Program-made: the position numbers and the translations under genes
NCBI GenBank assembly: GCA_027307335.1
Contig: DAHUXD010000049.1
Span: 62,001 to 126,000, forward strand
Source of the DNA: Acidobacteriota bacterium
GTDB taxonomy: Bacteria > Acidobacteriota > Thermoanaerobaculia > UBA5066 > Gp7-AA6
Reading direction: 5' to 3'
Length of the DNA stretch: 64,000 nucleotides
In this document: one piece after another, positions 1-9,274 of the stretch
How positions within the stretch are numbered: position 1 is the first letter of the stretch
How the letters are laid out: the number at the start of each line of letters is the position of its first letter
Notes under the pieces: generated by a model
The model's database searches: none
Seen by the model: the letters and a program-made list of their open reading frames with translations, nothing else
Told to the model about the DNA's origin: nothing

Positions 1-2239
1 CGTCGGTCAGCTGCCAGGGCTCCCCGTTCGCCGACGCCCCGCGCAGGGGAAGGATCCAGACGTGCTCGAGCCCCGACCTGTTCGATACGAAGGCGAGCTG
101 CGACCCATCCGGCGAGAAGGCGGGGTGGACGTTCCTTCCCGGATGAGTGGTGATGCGGACGGGTGTGCCCCCTCTTGCCGGGAGCATCCAGATGTCGCGT
201 TGGCCCTTCACCGCGCGAACGTAGGCGATCCATTGCCCGTCCGGAGAAAACGCGGGCGTCACGGGGGCCGTCTCCAGATCGGTGAGACGTTTCGCCGGTC
301 CGGGAGAGGGGCGGCCGTCCGTCAAGGGCTGCTGCCACAGGTCGAACTTCCCCAGCCGATCGGAGGCGTAGGCCACGAGGCTCCCGTCGGGTGCAATGGC
401 CGGCATCGCATCCGTGAGCGCGCTGCCGAACCGCGAGGAAGTCCCCCGAGTCCGATCGATCACGAGGATGTCGACGCTCTGATCAGAGAACGCGCTCGAG
501 TAGACGAGCCGGCTCTCGTCACGGGAAACGGCGGGGTGTGTCTGGGGCCCCGCCCCCGTCGATATCCGCACGGGTGTCTTCCCGTCGAGCGGTATTCGCC
601 AGATCGCGACGATCCCGCCTCGCATCGAAGAGCAGTAGACGGAGCTTCCGGACCAGGCAGGCTCCCTGTTGACTTCGTCATCGGTCGTGAGCTGCCTCGG
701 CTTGCCTCCTTCGAGGGCGATGACCCACAGGTTCCGGAAGTCCGAGTAGCAGATTCTGGAACCGTCGGGTGACCAGGCCGGGTCCATGTGGTCCCAGAGC
801 CCTCCGTCATCCCCCGTGAGCCTCCGGGCATCGGTCGGGTGCTCCAACGGCGCCGTCCAGATTCGGCGCTGCCCTCCCGGCCCCAGACGGACGAATGCGA
901 TTCGTTTCCCGTCCGGTGAGATCGCCGGCATGTCCGCGTCTTCGGCCAGAAGCAGGGGGCTGCCTCCCAGACGGGGGGCTCTCCACACGGAGGCCTTGCC
1001 GCCCTGAATCGAAACGTAAGCGAGCGAGCGCCCGTCGGGGAACCATGCTGGCTTTCCCTCCTCGCCCGGGCCGTCCGTCAGCCGCATCGGCTCGCCCCCG
1101 CGGGCGTCCACGAGCCAGATGTTGGAGTTTCCAGCGGCGTCCGAGCTGTAAGCCACGAGCGTTCCGTCGGGAGACAGAGCGGGCTCGGCGTCACGTCCCT
1201 CAGAACTCGTAATCTGCAGGGGAGGTTCTGTTCGCTCCGGGAAGCCTCTCGCCGGAGCGAGCGGCGACCATTTCAGGAGAACCCCGACGGCGGCGAGCGC
1301 CGCGACCACGGCGGCGATCGCCGCGATCCAAAGCCGCCGCGCGGAACGGGAGACTCTCGACGACGGCACGGCGGTCTGCTCGACCGAACAGGCGCTCCGT
1401 AGGGCCAGGGCAAGATCATGTGCGGTGTCGAAGCGGTCCTCGGGCCTCTTCTCGAGACAGCGGAGGACGATGCCCGCCAGTGCCGGAGGGGTCCGTGATG
1501 CCGCAAGGTCTACCCCGTCGGGCTCGCCGCGAAGGATCGCGGAGAGAGTGTCCGCCCGGGTGGCGCGGACGAAGGGGCGCTTCCCGGAAAGCATCTCGAA
1601 GAGGATGCACCCCAGCGCGAAGATGTCGGCCCGGCCGTCGACCTGAAGTCCGCGAAGCTGCTCGGGAGCCATGTACGAAACCGTCCCGACGACCTCGCCG
1701 TCGGCCGAGACCGCGCCGCCCGGAGGAGAAGTCGACGTGACCGCATCTTCGGAAACAGGCTCGGTCGACTTGGCGAGACCGAAGTCGAGAATCTTCACGT
1801 GTCCGTCGGACGTGACGAACACGTTCTCTGGTTTCAGATCTCGATGGACGATCCTCGCCGTGTGGGCGCACGAGAGGCCGTCGGCGATCGCCGCGGCCAG
1901 TTCCGCGGATTTTCGCCAGGTCAGCGTCTCGCCGCTCATTCGATCGCGGAGGCTCTCGCCGTGCAGCAATTCGGTGACCACGTAGAGACGGCCGTGGCTT
2001 TGACCGAAGTCATGGATGTCGAGAATGTTGGGGTGCGAGAGCGCGGCGAGGGCGCGGGCCTCCATCTCGAACCGGGCGATTCGCCCGAGGTCCCTCGAGA
2101 CCGTTTCTGGAAGGATCTTGACAGCGACCTCTCGCCGCAGCCGCGGGTCGAAGGCCCGGTAGACCTCCCCCATGCCGCCCTTGCCGAGCTGGCCGAGAAC
2201 CTCATAGGGGCCCAGGCGCGTTCCGGTAGACACGCTCAT
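1..2239 (-). CDS. Receptor-type Ser/Thr protein kinase with TolB/WD40-like sensor region (C-terminus off window)
   Basis: The reading frame stays open from an ATG at 2239 to the left edge, giving 746 visible residues. Residues about 9-270 are a Hanks-type kinase: glycine loop GQLGKGGMGEVY, catalytic HRDLKPEN, magnesium-binding DFG in KILDFGLAK, and APEQ. A single membrane segment follows near residues 303-325, rich in Ala and Val. The rest is a series of PD40/TolB-like blades recognisable by repeats such as PALSPDGTLVAYSSD, PAWFPDGRSLAYVS and AISPDGKRIAFVR. The kinase is expected in the cytoplasm and the propeller outside the inner membrane. A GGGGAGG element lies just upstream of the ATG. 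This layout is common in Acidobacteriota; the signal and targets are unknown. Confidence 0.9.
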   Translation of the reverse strand, partial: MSVSTGTRLGPYEVLGQLGKGGMGEVYRAFDPRLRREVAVKILPETVSRDLGRIARFEMEARALAALSHPNILDIHDFGQSHGRLYVVTELLHGESLRDRMSGETLTWRKSAELAAAIADGLSCAHTARIVHRDLKPENVFVTSDGHVKILDFGLAKSTEPVSEDAVTSTSPPGGAVSADGEVVGTVSYMAPEQLRGLQVDGRADIFALGCILFEMLSGKRPFVRATRADTLSAILRGEPDGVDLAASRTPPALAGIVLRCLEKRPEDRFDTAHDLALALRSACSVEQTAVPSSRVSRSARRLWIAAIAAVVAALAAVGVLLKWSPLAPARGFPERTEPPLQITSSEGRDAEPALSPDGTLVAYSSDAAGNSNIWLVDARGGEPMRLTDGPGEEGKPAWFPDGRSLAYVSIQGGKASVWRAPRLGGSPLLLAEDADMPAISPDGKRIAFVRLGPGGQRRIWTAPLEHPTDARRLTGDDGGLWDHMDPAWSPDGSRICYSDFRNLWVIALEGGKPRQLTTDDEVNREPAWSGSSVYCSSMRGGIVAIWRIPLDGKTPVRISTGAGPQTHPAVSRDESRLVYSSAFSDQSVDILVIDRTRGTSSRFGSALTDAMPAIAPDGSLVAYASDRLGKFDLWQQPLTDGRPSPGPAKRLTDLETAPVTPAFSPDGQWIAYVRAVKGQRDIWMLPARGGTPVRITTHPGRNVHPAFSPDGSQLAFVSNRSGLEHVWILPLRGASANGEPWQLTD

Positions 2240-2500
2240 GCGCCCGCCTCCCCGGGACGTCGGACAGGGCGGGTCGCGCACCCCGGAGCGAAGAAACCAC
2301 CTTCCGGCGGCCCGATCGGCCGTTCCTGCGCTTAGCCTCCCGCGCGACCCTCCTCGAGGTCAATGATGCAGGTGCCCCATTTCGCGTCGAGGAGCATCGC
2401 GAGTCCGAGCGCAGGGTGCTGTCACGGTCGTCGGGAGCCCCGCGTCCGAGAGCGATCCGCAGCGCACCGAGAAACGTCCTTTGATCGCGCGAGGTTCGGC

Positions 2501-2869
2501 ATGGAGTTCGTCACCGCCGCCGGCGGGCGGACCGCGGGGCCCGCGCGTCCGGAGCGCGCGGCCGAGGCGCGCCGCGTGGTCGGAAGGCTTCGGCACGACG
2601 CCCTCAAGCACGGCTGGATGCTCCTCTCCGACGGCGCCGACCGGATCGAGAGCGGCGACCCGCCGCGCGACGCGACACCGTGGCAGGGCTTCTACCTCCT
2701 CCACGAGCTCGCCGTGCATCTTCCGCCCGGGACGGCGGTCGTCCTCGCCCACGACTTCTCGGCCGCGCAGCCTCGCCTCGAGGCGCTCCGGGCCGCGGTC
2801 CGGGGCCTCGAGGGGACGTCTGAGTCCGCGACCACGACGCAGATCCTCGCCCGCCTCCTCGGGCGCTGA
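2501..2869 (+). CDS. Hypothetical protein, 122 aa
   Basis: I do not recognise a family. The chosen ATG at 2501 has a GAGG element eight bases upstream; the frame stays open back to an ATG at 2363, but that extra part is Arg/Cys-rich and looks non-coding. The protein has an amphipathic N-terminal helix rich in Arg and Ala, a middle segment with WQGFYLLHELAVHLPPG, and a C-terminal helical stretch. No signal peptide or membrane segment is visible. It stands alone between a divergently transcribed kinase and an ABC transporter promoter. The opposite strand is also open here, so the call rests on codon bias and the ribosome binding site. Confidence 0.5.
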   Translation: MEFVTAAGGRTAGPARPERAAEARRVVGRLRHDALKHGWMLLSDGADRIESGDPPRDATPWQGFYLLHELAVHLPPGTAVVLAHDFSAAQPRLEALRAAVRGLEGTSESATTTQILARLLGR

Positions 2870-2936
2870 CCGCGGCGCGATCAGGACCGCCCGTGCCTCG
2901 GGACGGCGTGAACTTTCCGTGAACGAAAGAAACGGC

Positions 2937-2965
2937 TTGGCCCCGCGCGCGGCGGCCCCGATAAT
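2937..2965 (+). promoter_or_regulatory. Sigma70-like promoter of the ABC transporter operon
   Basis: TTGGCC (2937-2942) and GATAAT (2960-2965) are separated by 17 bases. A start seven or eight bases after the -10 box would fall at about 2972-2973, directly at the GTG start codon at 2974. No Shine-Dalgarno sequence precedes that GTG, so a leaderless transcript is possible. The call is by eye only. Confidence 0.4.
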
Positions 2966-2973
2966 CCGCATCC

Positions 2974-4734
2974 GTGCCGACTCTTCCGCAGCTCGATGCA
3001 ACGGCCCGCGGCGACGGTAAGGAGCCCCTCCGCGGGGTGCGCGGGGCGGCGGTCGACGTGCTGCTCCTGGCGACTCTCGCCGCGCTCGTCGGCGGCGTCG
3101 TCGTCCTCGCGCAGCGCTGGAACGCCCCGATGCGGGCGACGACGCCGATCGACCTGGACCCCCGGGCGCTGCCGGGCTACACGCTGCTGTCGCTGTCGCG
3201 CGGGTTCGCCGCCTACCTCCTCTCGCTCGTCTTCACGCTCGTGTACGGGACGATCGCCGCGCACTCGCGCCGCGCCGAGAAGGTGATGATCCCGCTCCTC
3301 GACATCGGGCAGGGCATTCCGGTCCTCGGATTCCTGCCCGGGCTCGTCCTCGGCATGGTCGCGCTGTTCCCGCACTCGAACATCGGGCTCGAGCTCGCCT
3401 GCATCCTGATGATCTTCACGGGGCAGGTCTGGAACATGGTGTTCTCCTTCTACGGCTCGCTGCGCTCGATTCCGGCGGACCTGAAGGAGGTCTCGCGTCT
3501 CCACCGCTTCGGCTGGATGAAGGAGTTCGGTACCGTCGAGGTCTCCTCCGCCGCCATCGGTCTCGTCTGGAACTCGATGATGTCGATGGCCGGCGGCTGG
3601 TTCTTCCTGACCGTCAACGAGGCGTTCACGCTGGGCGACCGCGACTTCCGCCTGCCCGGCGTCGGCTCCTACATGGCGGTCGCGATCGAGAAGGGCGACC
3701 AGCGCGCGATGCTCTGGGCGATCGTGGCGATGGCGGTGATGATCGTCGCGGTCGACCAGCTCCTCTGGAAGCCGCTCGTGGCGTGGTCCGAGCGGTTCCG
3801 CGTCGAGGACCTCGCCTCGACCGACAAGCCGAAGTCCTGGGTCCTGACGCTCGCGAGGCGCTCGCCGCTCGCGCGGCGGCTCGGCCGGATCCGGGACCGG
3901 CTCGCCGAGGCCCGCGCCGCCCGGCAAACGAGCGCTCGGGAGGCGCCCGCCGTCCCGGCCGCGCCGAATTCCGCCGGTCCCCGCCTCCGCGCCGGAGCGC
4001 TCGCGCTCGTCGGGATCGCCGCGGTCGCGGCGGCGGGCTGGGGCGTCGTCCGGCTCGTGCACCTTCTCGCCGCGGTGTCCCACGAGGAATGGAGACGGCT
4101 CGCGGCCGCTCTCGGCGCGACCTTCCTCCGCACCGCGGGAGCGCTCGCCCTCGCGGCCGTGTGGACGGTGCCGGCCGGCATCCTCATCGGGCGGTCCGCC
4201 ACATGGTCGCGCCGCCTGCAGCCGATCGTGCAGCTCGTCGCCTCTTTTCCGGCGCCGATGATCTTTCCTCTCGTCACGGGCGTGATGCTCGCGATGCGCG
4301 TGCCGTTCTCGATCATCGCCTCGGTCCTGATGCTCCTCGGCGCGCAGTGGTACGTCCTCTTCAACGTCCTCGCCGGCGCGAGCGCCGTGCCGCACGATCT
4401 CGAGGAGGCGGCGGAGACGTACGGGCTGCGCGGCGCCGAGCGCTGGAAGCGGCTGTTCCTGCCGGCCGTCTTTCCGTACCTCGTCACGGGCCTGATCACC
4501 GCGGCCGGCGGCGCCTGGAACGCGTCGATCGTGGCCGAGACGCTGGCGTACAAGGGGAAGACGCTCGAGACGTTCGGCCTCGGATCGACGATCACGCGCG
4601 CGACGGCCAGCGCGAACTTCCCGCTCCTGGCCGCCGGAGTCCTGACGATGTCCATCGCCCTGATCCTTCTCAACCGCGCGGTGTGGCGGCCGCTGTACCG
4701 CCTCGCCGAGTCCAAGTACGCGCTGAACCGATAG
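2974..4734 (+). CDS. ABC transporter permease, two permease domains fused (NitT/TauT-like)
   Basis: This 586-residue inner-membrane protein carries two BPD-type permease domains in one chain. The first spans about residues 65-275 with an EAA loop near 168-195 (ADLKEVSRLHRFGWMKEF). The second spans about 375-575 with an EAA loop near 473-505 (HDLEEAAETYGLRGAERW). A hydrophilic Arg/Ala-rich linker near 295-340 joins them, followed by an extra membrane helix near 343-365. Duplicated permeases of this kind belong to the nitrate/sulfonate/taurine anion branch. The GTG start lacks a Shine-Dalgarno sequence. The ATPase gene follows 13 bases downstream. No periplasmic binding protein gene is adjacent, so the substrate cannot be named. 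Confidence 0.88.
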   Translation: MPTLPQLDATARGDGKEPLRGVRGAAVDVLLLATLAALVGGVVVLAQRWNAPMRATTPIDLDPRALPGYTLLSLSRGFAAYLLSLVFTLVYGTIAAHSRRAEKVMIPLLDIGQGIPVLGFLPGLVLGMVALFPHSNIGLELACILMIFTGQVWNMVFSFYGSLRSIPADLKEVSRLHRFGWMKEFGTVEVSSAAIGLVWNSMMSMAGGWFFLTVNEAFTLGDRDFRLPGVGSYMAVAIEKGDQRAMLWAIVAMAVMIVAVDQLLWKPLVAWSERFRVEDLASTDKPKSWVLTLARRSPLARRLGRIRDRLAEARAARQTSAREAPAVPAAPNSAGPRLRAGALALVGIAAVAAAGWGVVRLVHLLAAVSHEEWRRLAAALGATFLRTAGALALAAVWTVPAGILIGRSATWSRRLQPIVQLVASFPAPMIFPLVTGVMLAMRVPFSIIASVLMLLGAQWYVLFNVLAGASAVPHDLEEAAETYGLRGAERWKRLFLPAVFPYLVTGLITAAGGAWNASIVAETLAYKGKTLETFGLGSTITRATASANFPLLAAGVLTMSIALILLNRAVWRPLYRLAESKYALNR

Positions 4735-4747
4735 AGTCCGTCCCAGC

Positions 4748-6076
4748 ATGGCCACGCCGCAGCCGCAAGCCGCCCCCGAGGAGCCGATTGCCCAGACGAT
4801 CGGCGTCTCGAAGTCCTACCGCGACGACTCCGGCCACGAGCGGGTCGTCCTCTCCCACATCGATTTCGCCGTGCGCAAGGGAGAGACGGTCGCCATCCTC
4901 GGTCCCTCCGGCTGCGGCAAGTCGACGCTGCTGCGGATCCTGATCGGCTTGATCGAGCCGACCTCGGGCTCGGTCAGGGAACACGGCGTCGCGCTTCGCG
5001 GGATTCACCCGGGCGCGGCCGTCGTCTTCCAGAACTTCGCGCTCTTCCCGTGGCTGACGGTCGAGGAGAACGTCCGCGTCGGTCTGAACGGCCGCCCTCT
5101 GCCCGCGGAGGACGCGCGCCACCGCGTCGCGCACGCGATCGAGCAGGTCGGCCTCGCGGGCGCCGAGCATGCGTACCCGAAGGAGCTCTCGGGCGGCATG
5201 AAGCAGCGCGTCGGGATCGCGCGCGCGCTCGTCGGCCGCCCCGAGCTCCTCTGCATGGACGAACCCTTCTCGGCGCTCGACGTGCTGACGGCGGAGTCGC
5301 TCCGCGCCGAGGTCTACCGCCTCTGGTCGGACGGAGAGACGGGGCTCTCGTCGATCCTGATCATCACGCACCTCATCGACGAGGCGGTCTACCTCGGGGA
5401 TCGCATCGTCATCCTCGGCGCGAACCCGGGGACGATCCAGCGCGAGATCGTCAACACGCTGCCCCATCCGCGCGAGTACCGGCACCCCGAGTTCCTGCGG
5501 ATGGTCGAGCAGATTCACGACATCGTCACCGGCGTGCACCTGCCCGAGGAGCCCGCGCCCTCCGGCAAGCGCCCGTCGGTCGGACCCATCCATCCGCTGC
5601 CGAGCGCCCGGACCACCGAGATCCTCGGTCTTCTCGAGATCCTGAGCGACCACGGCGGACAGATGGACCTCTTCGATCTCGACGCCATCACGGAGTACGA
5701 CTTCGGCCGCACGATCACGGTCGTGAAGGCGGCCGAGATGCTCGCGCTCGTCGAGACGCCGGGCGACCTCGTCAAGCTGACGGAGTTCGGCCGCGAGATG
5801 GTCGCCGCCGACCAGCCCGAGAAGAAGCTCCTGTGGCGGAAGCGCCTGCTGACGCTCGGCCTCTTCGCCGCGGTGATCCGACACCTCGCCGCGGAGCCCG
5901 ACGTCGCGCGGTCCGGGGACGAGATCAAGCAGTTCCTGGCCGAACGCCTGCCGGGCTCCGACGTCGGTGACCTCTTCCGGACCCTGGTCGGCTGGGGACG
6001 GTACGGTCAGCTCTTCCACTACGAAGCCCGGACCGACGAGCTGTCGCTGCACACCGGTCACGACCGCGAGGACTGA
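4748..6076 (+). CDS. ABC transporter ATP-binding protein with C-terminal AAA-associated domain
   Basis: Residues 1-260 form an ABC ATPase: Walker A GPSGCGKST (about 53-61), Q-loop VVFQNFALFPWL, signature LSGGMKQRVGIARAL (from 147), Walker B LLCMDEPFSALD (from 167) and switch His in IITHLIDEAV. Residues about 300-430 match the AAA-associated C-terminal domain found on some nitrate/sulfonate-type ATPases, a helical winged-helix-like region containing LLEILSDHGGQMDLFDLD. At 442 residues it is longer than a plain NitT/TauT ATPase, as expected from the extra domain. It lies 13 bases after the fused permease gene and should energise it. The C-terminal domain may gate transport in response to an unknown cue. 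Confidence 0.9.
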   Translation: MATPQPQAAPEEPIAQTIGVSKSYRDDSGHERVVLSHIDFAVRKGETVAILGPSGCGKSTLLRILIGLIEPTSGSVREHGVALRGIHPGAAVVFQNFALFPWLTVEENVRVGLNGRPLPAEDARHRVAHAIEQVGLAGAEHAYPKELSGGMKQRVGIARALVGRPELLCMDEPFSALDVLTAESLRAEVYRLWSDGETGLSSILIITHLIDEAVYLGDRIVILGANPGTIQREIVNTLPHPREYRHPEFLRMVEQIHDIVTGVHLPEEPAPSGKRPSVGPIHPLPSARTTEILGLLEILSDHGGQMDLFDLDAITEYDFGRTITVVKAAEMLALVETPGDLVKLTEFGREMVAADQPEKKLLWRKRLLTLGLFAAVIRHLAAEPDVARSGDEIKQFLAERLPGSDVGDLFRTLVGWGRYGQLFHYEARTDELSLHTGHDRED

Positions 6077-6091
6077 CCTCGCGGGCCGCTT

Positions 6092-8764
6092 TCAGATCCA
6101 GCGGTGCCGCAGGAGCCAGACTTTCACGCCCTGCGTCAACAGCATGTAGCAGAGGAGCGTCAGCGCGACGAGAGGCCAGTACGGCGACGGCAGGGGGACG
6201 AATCCCAGGTAGGCCCCCAGCGCGGTGAAAGGCAGTGCGACCCCGACGGCCATGATCGCCACCGACATGGCGATCAGCGTCCAGGAGGCGCGGCTCTGGA
6301 GGAAGGGGATCTTCTTCGTCCGGATGACGTGGATGATGAGCGTCTGCGTCAGCAGGCTCTCCACGAACCAGCCGGTCTGGAAGAGGCGCTCGCTGTGTGC
6401 CGCGGCGGCCGGTGTGCCGACGTTCCAGCACCCGAAGACATACAGCATCATGAGGTACGTCGTGTAGTCGAAGATCGACGAGCAGGGCCCGATGAAGACG
6501 ATGAAGCGGGTCAGGCTCTTCATCTCCCAGGGCCGCGGCTTCTCGACCTGCTCGGGGTCCACCTCGTCGGTTGGGATCGCGGTCTGCCCGATGTCGTAGA
6601 GAAGGTTGTTCGCCAGGATCTGGATGGGCAACATCGGCAGGTACGGCACGAAGATGCTCGCCCCGAGGACGCTGAACATGTTGCCGAAGTTGCTGCTCGC
6701 TCCCATGCGGATGTACTTGAGGATGTTCGCGAAGACCTTCCGCCCCTCGAGAACACCCTCCTCGAGCACCATCAGCGACTTCTCGAGCAGGATCATGTCG
6801 GCCGATTCCTTCGCGATGTCCACGGCCGAGTCCACGCTGATGCCGACGTCCGCCGCCCGAAGGGCCGGCGCGTCGTTGATGCCGTCGCCCATGAAGCCCA
6901 CCGTGTGCTTCCGGGCCTGGAGCGCGTGAATGATGCGCTGCTTGTGCGCGGGCGAGACGCGCGCAAAGACGGTGGCCCGCTCCGCAGCCTCCTCGAGCTC
7001 CGCGTCGTTCATCTTCTCGACGTCGCCGCCGAGCAGGACATGCTCGGTCGGCAGCCCCACCTCGGCGCAGATCTTCCGGGCGACCAGCTCGTTGTCGCCC
7101 GTGACGACCTTCACGCTGATGCCGTGGCGGCGGAGCGCCTCGATCGCGGCCGGCGCGGTCTCCTTCGGCGGATCGAGAAACGCGACATACCCGTTGAGCA
7201 CGAGATCGGCTTCGTCCGCCCTCCCGTAAGGGGTCGCGTCTCCCTTCACGATTCCCCGCGGCTCGAGCTCCTTGCTGGCGATCGCGAGGACGCGGAATCC
7301 CTCGGCGCTCAGGCGCTCGTACTCCTCCCGGAGGTCCTCGAGGATGACGTCTTCGATCGGCAGCTCCTCCCCGTCGAGCTCGAACCTCTGACACCGGGCG
7401 AAGATCGCCTCCGGGGCGCCCTTGCTGACGATCCGGTCCTTGCCGCCGGGCGTGCGAACGACGACCGACATGATGCGACGCTGGAAGTCGAACGGGATCT
7501 CGTCGACCTTCGTGTATTCCGCGACGCGCGCGTCGGCGTGGGCTTCCTCGTGAGCCAGGATCGCTCGATCGAGGACGTTCTTCAGGCCGGTCTGGAAGTA
7601 GCTGTTCAGATACGCAAGCGTCAGCACGTCGTCGTTCTGCCGCAGCACGACGTCGCAGTAGCGCTCGAGGATGACCCGGTCGAGCGTCAGCGTGCCGGTC
7701 TTGTCGGTGCAGAGGACGTCCATCGCGCCGAGGTTCTGGATGGCGTTGATGCGTTTGACGATCACCTTCTTCCGACTCATCGCGATCGCGCCCTTCGACA
7801 GACAGACCGTGACGATCATCGGCAGCATCTCGGGGGTCAGACCCACCGCCACCGCGACGGCGAAGAAGAAGGCCTCGGTCCAGTTGCCCTTGGTCAGTCC
7901 GTTGATGAGGAAGACCACGGGAACCATCACGAGAATGAAGCGCACCATCAGCCAGGTGAAGTTCGCGATCCCGCGGTCGAACGCCGTCTGCGTCGTCTGC
8001 TCCGACAGCGATTGCGCCATGCCCCCCAGATACGTGCTCGCGCCCGTGGAGACGACGAGGGCCACGGCCGTGCCGCTCTCGACGCTCGTTCCCAGAAAGG
8101 CGACGCTGGTCAGGTCCGTCGGAGAGGAGGCGGAGGCGCTCTTCTCCACCTCGAACTTCTCCACGGGAAAGCTCTCGCCGGTGAGCGAGCTCTGGATCAC
8201 GAAGAGGTCCTTCGCGGTCACGATGCGCACGTCGCCCGGGACCATGTCCCCGGCCGCCAGACGCACGACGTCGCCGGGCACGAGCTCGGAGACCGCGATC
8301 TCGCGCGGGGAACCGTCCCGGACGACGGCCGCCGTGACGGAGATCATCGCCTTCAGGCGCGCCGCGGCCCGGTCGGCCTTCGCCTCCTGGACGAGCTTCA
8401 GGCTCACGCCGAGGACGATCATCAGCGCCATGACGATGCCGGCCCGGGCGTCCCCGGTCGCGAACGAGATCGCGGAGAGCACGGCGAGCAGGACGACCAG
8501 AGGGTTGAGGATCGCGTGCCACAGGAGCTTGCCGATTCCGGTCCGCTGGTCCTTCGCCAGCACGTTCGGCCCGACTTCCTCGACGCGCCGCTCCGCCTCC
8601 TCGCTCGTGAGGCCGCTCGGCCGGCTGCGAAGCCGGTCGAAGGCCGCCGAGGCGCCCGCCACCGCGGTCTCGACCAGGATCGGCGAGACCTTGATCGGCC
8701 GCCTCTCCTTCCTTCCTCCGGCGAAGAGGCCCTTCGGAAGGAGCGCGGTCGACGTCGGCGCCAC
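6092..8764 (-). CDS. mgtA: Magnesium-type P-type ATPase (P3, MgtA/MgtB family)
   Basis: This 890-residue P-type ATPase has the length and signatures of MgtA/MgtB: SSLTGESFPVEKF (actuator), phosphorylated Asp354 in DKTGTLT, TGDN, and GDGINDAPALRAADVGISV from about residue 626. The family-typical run VDIAKESADMILLEKSL follows, then a block of C-terminal membrane helices. The GTG at 8764 is chosen because it sits eight bases after the upstream repressor stop and has AGGTAGG before it; the frame extends further upstream but only inside that repressor gene. MgtA proteins import magnesium, sometimes nickel. Here the gene is the second of an operon led by an RcnR-like sensor, so the metal may not be magnesium. 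Confidence 0.9.
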   Translation of the reverse strand: MAPTSTALLPKGLFAGGRKERRPIKVSPILVETAVAGASAAFDRLRSRPSGLTSEEAERRVEEVGPNVLAKDQRTGIGKLLWHAILNPLVVLLAVLSAISFATGDARAGIVMALMIVLGVSLKLVQEAKADRAAARLKAMISVTAAVVRDGSPREIAVSELVPGDVVRLAAGDMVPGDVRIVTAKDLFVIQSSLTGESFPVEKFEVEKSASASSPTDLTSVAFLGTSVESGTAVALVVSTGASTYLGGMAQSLSEQTTQTAFDRGIANFTWLMVRFILVMVPVVFLINGLTKGNWTEAFFFAVAVAVGLTPEMLPMIVTVCLSKGAIAMSRKKVIVKRINAIQNLGAMDVLCTDKTGTLTLDRVILERYCDVVLRQNDDVLTLAYLNSYFQTGLKNVLDRAILAHEEAHADARVAEYTKVDEIPFDFQRRIMSVVVRTPGGKDRIVSKGAPEAIFARCQRFELDGEELPIEDVILEDLREEYERLSAEGFRVLAIASKELEPRGIVKGDATPYGRADEADLVLNGYVAFLDPPKETAPAAIEALRRHGISVKVVTGDNELVARKICAEVGLPTEHVLLGGDVEKMNDAELEEAAERATVFARVSPAHKQRIIHALQARKHTVGFMGDGINDAPALRAADVGISVDSAVDIAKESADMILLEKSLMVLEEGVLEGRKVFANILKYIRMGASSNFGNMFSVLGASIFVPYLPMLPIQILANNLLYDIGQTAIPTDEVDPEQVEKPRPWEMKSLTRFIVFIGPCSSIFDYTTYLMMLYVFGCWNVGTPAAAAHSERLFQTGWFVESLLTQTLIIHVIRTKKIPFLQSRASWTLIAMSVAIMAVGVALPFTALGAYLGFVPLPSPYWPLVALTLLCYMLLTQGVKVWLLRHRWI

Positions 8765-8772
8765 GAGGGGAC

Positions 8773-9051
8773 CTACCTCAGGAAGGCGTTGATGATCTGA
8801 ATCACCTCGCGAGCCGCCTTCCGGCGTTCGGCGACGCGGGCGGCGTCGGGCTCGAGCAGGTGATGCCGGATGTGACTCTCGAGGATCTCGACCATCAGGC
8901 TGTTCAACGCGCCGTGACACGCCGCGGTCGTCTGGAGGATCCGGTAACAGTCCTTCTCCTCGCGGACCGCCCGGTCGATCGCGTTCAGCTGTCCGCGGAT
9001 GCGGCTGATCCGGGCGGCGAGGCGCTTCTTGTCCTTGAGCGCATGTGCCAT
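8773..9051 (-). CDS. RcnR/FrmR-family metal-sensing repressor (DUF156)
   Basis: A 92-residue all-helical repressor starting MAHALKDKKRLAARISRIRG, very close to the N-terminus of E. coli RcnR. The ligand set of RcnR is visible at the same positions: His3, Cys35, His60 and His64. Extra His46, His63 and Cys45 are present. The ATG at 9051 is chosen because His3 falls in register with RcnR; the frame is open further upstream through the operator region, which is unlikely to be coding. It is the first gene of an operon with the P3-type ATPase. Two ATACC(C)/(G)GGTAT dyads lie just upstream, so it probably represses itself and the ATPase, and perhaps the divergent porin. RcnR binds nickel and cobalt; the metal here is not known. 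Confidence 0.88.
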   Translation of the reverse strand: MAHALKDKKRLAARISRIRGQLNAIDRAVREEKDCYRILQTTAACHGALNSLMVEILESHIRHHLLEPDAARVAERRKAAREVIQIINAFLR

Positions 9052-9057
9052 CGCCCT

Positions 9058-9102
9058 AATATACCCCCCCTCGGTATTGGTAGATACCCCCATGGGTATA
9101 CT
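9058..9102. promoter_or_regulatory. Two operator-like dyads with divergent -10 boxes
   Basis: Dyad 1 is ATACC (9061-9065) with GGTAT (9073-9077). Dyad 2 is ATACCC (9084-9089), CCAT, GGGTAT (9094-9099). G-tract/C-tract palindromes flanked by AT are the known operator style of CsoR/RcnR-family repressors. A -10-like TATATT for the repressor gene (minus strand, about 9058-9063) overlaps dyad 1. A -10-like TATACT for the porin side (plus strand, 9097-9102) overlaps dyad 2. Confidence 0.6.
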
Positions 9103-9274
9103 GCTCACCGAGTGATTTCGCTTGACTTCCACCCGACGGAGGAACCTACTAACCCGGTTGGCCGGGAAGCCGGCCGTCGACGGCGAGGGAAGAATGGAAA
9201 GGACGGTCAGGGAATCACCGCCCATCGCGGAGCGCACGCGCCGAAGGACGGCTCGGCTTCCCGGTAGGCGTCGC
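9103..9274 (+). other. Putative structured 5' leader of the porin gene
   Basis: About 170 bases separate the -10-like box from the porin ATG. The stretch holds a hairpin GGCCGG-GAAG-CCGGCC (9160-9175) and an outer complementary pair CGACGG (9134-9139) with CCGTCG (9174-9179) that overlaps it by two bases, so the two pairings compete at their edge. No known riboswitch class was recognised. Confidence 0.25.

Noticed and set aside
2881-4755. 624-residue minus-strand frame opposite the ABC permease
   Set aside because: Highly charged low-complexity composition typical of antisense GC-rich coding DNA; the plus strand has clear permease motifs.
6104-8800. 898-residue plus-strand frame opposite the P3-type ATPase
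   Set aside because: Antisense shadow rich in Asp, His and Arg, with no domain; the minus strand has all P-type ATPase motifs.
9122-9274. Upstream in-frame extension of the porin
   Set aside because: It would put more than 50 Arg-rich residues before the signal peptide; treated as 5' leader instead.
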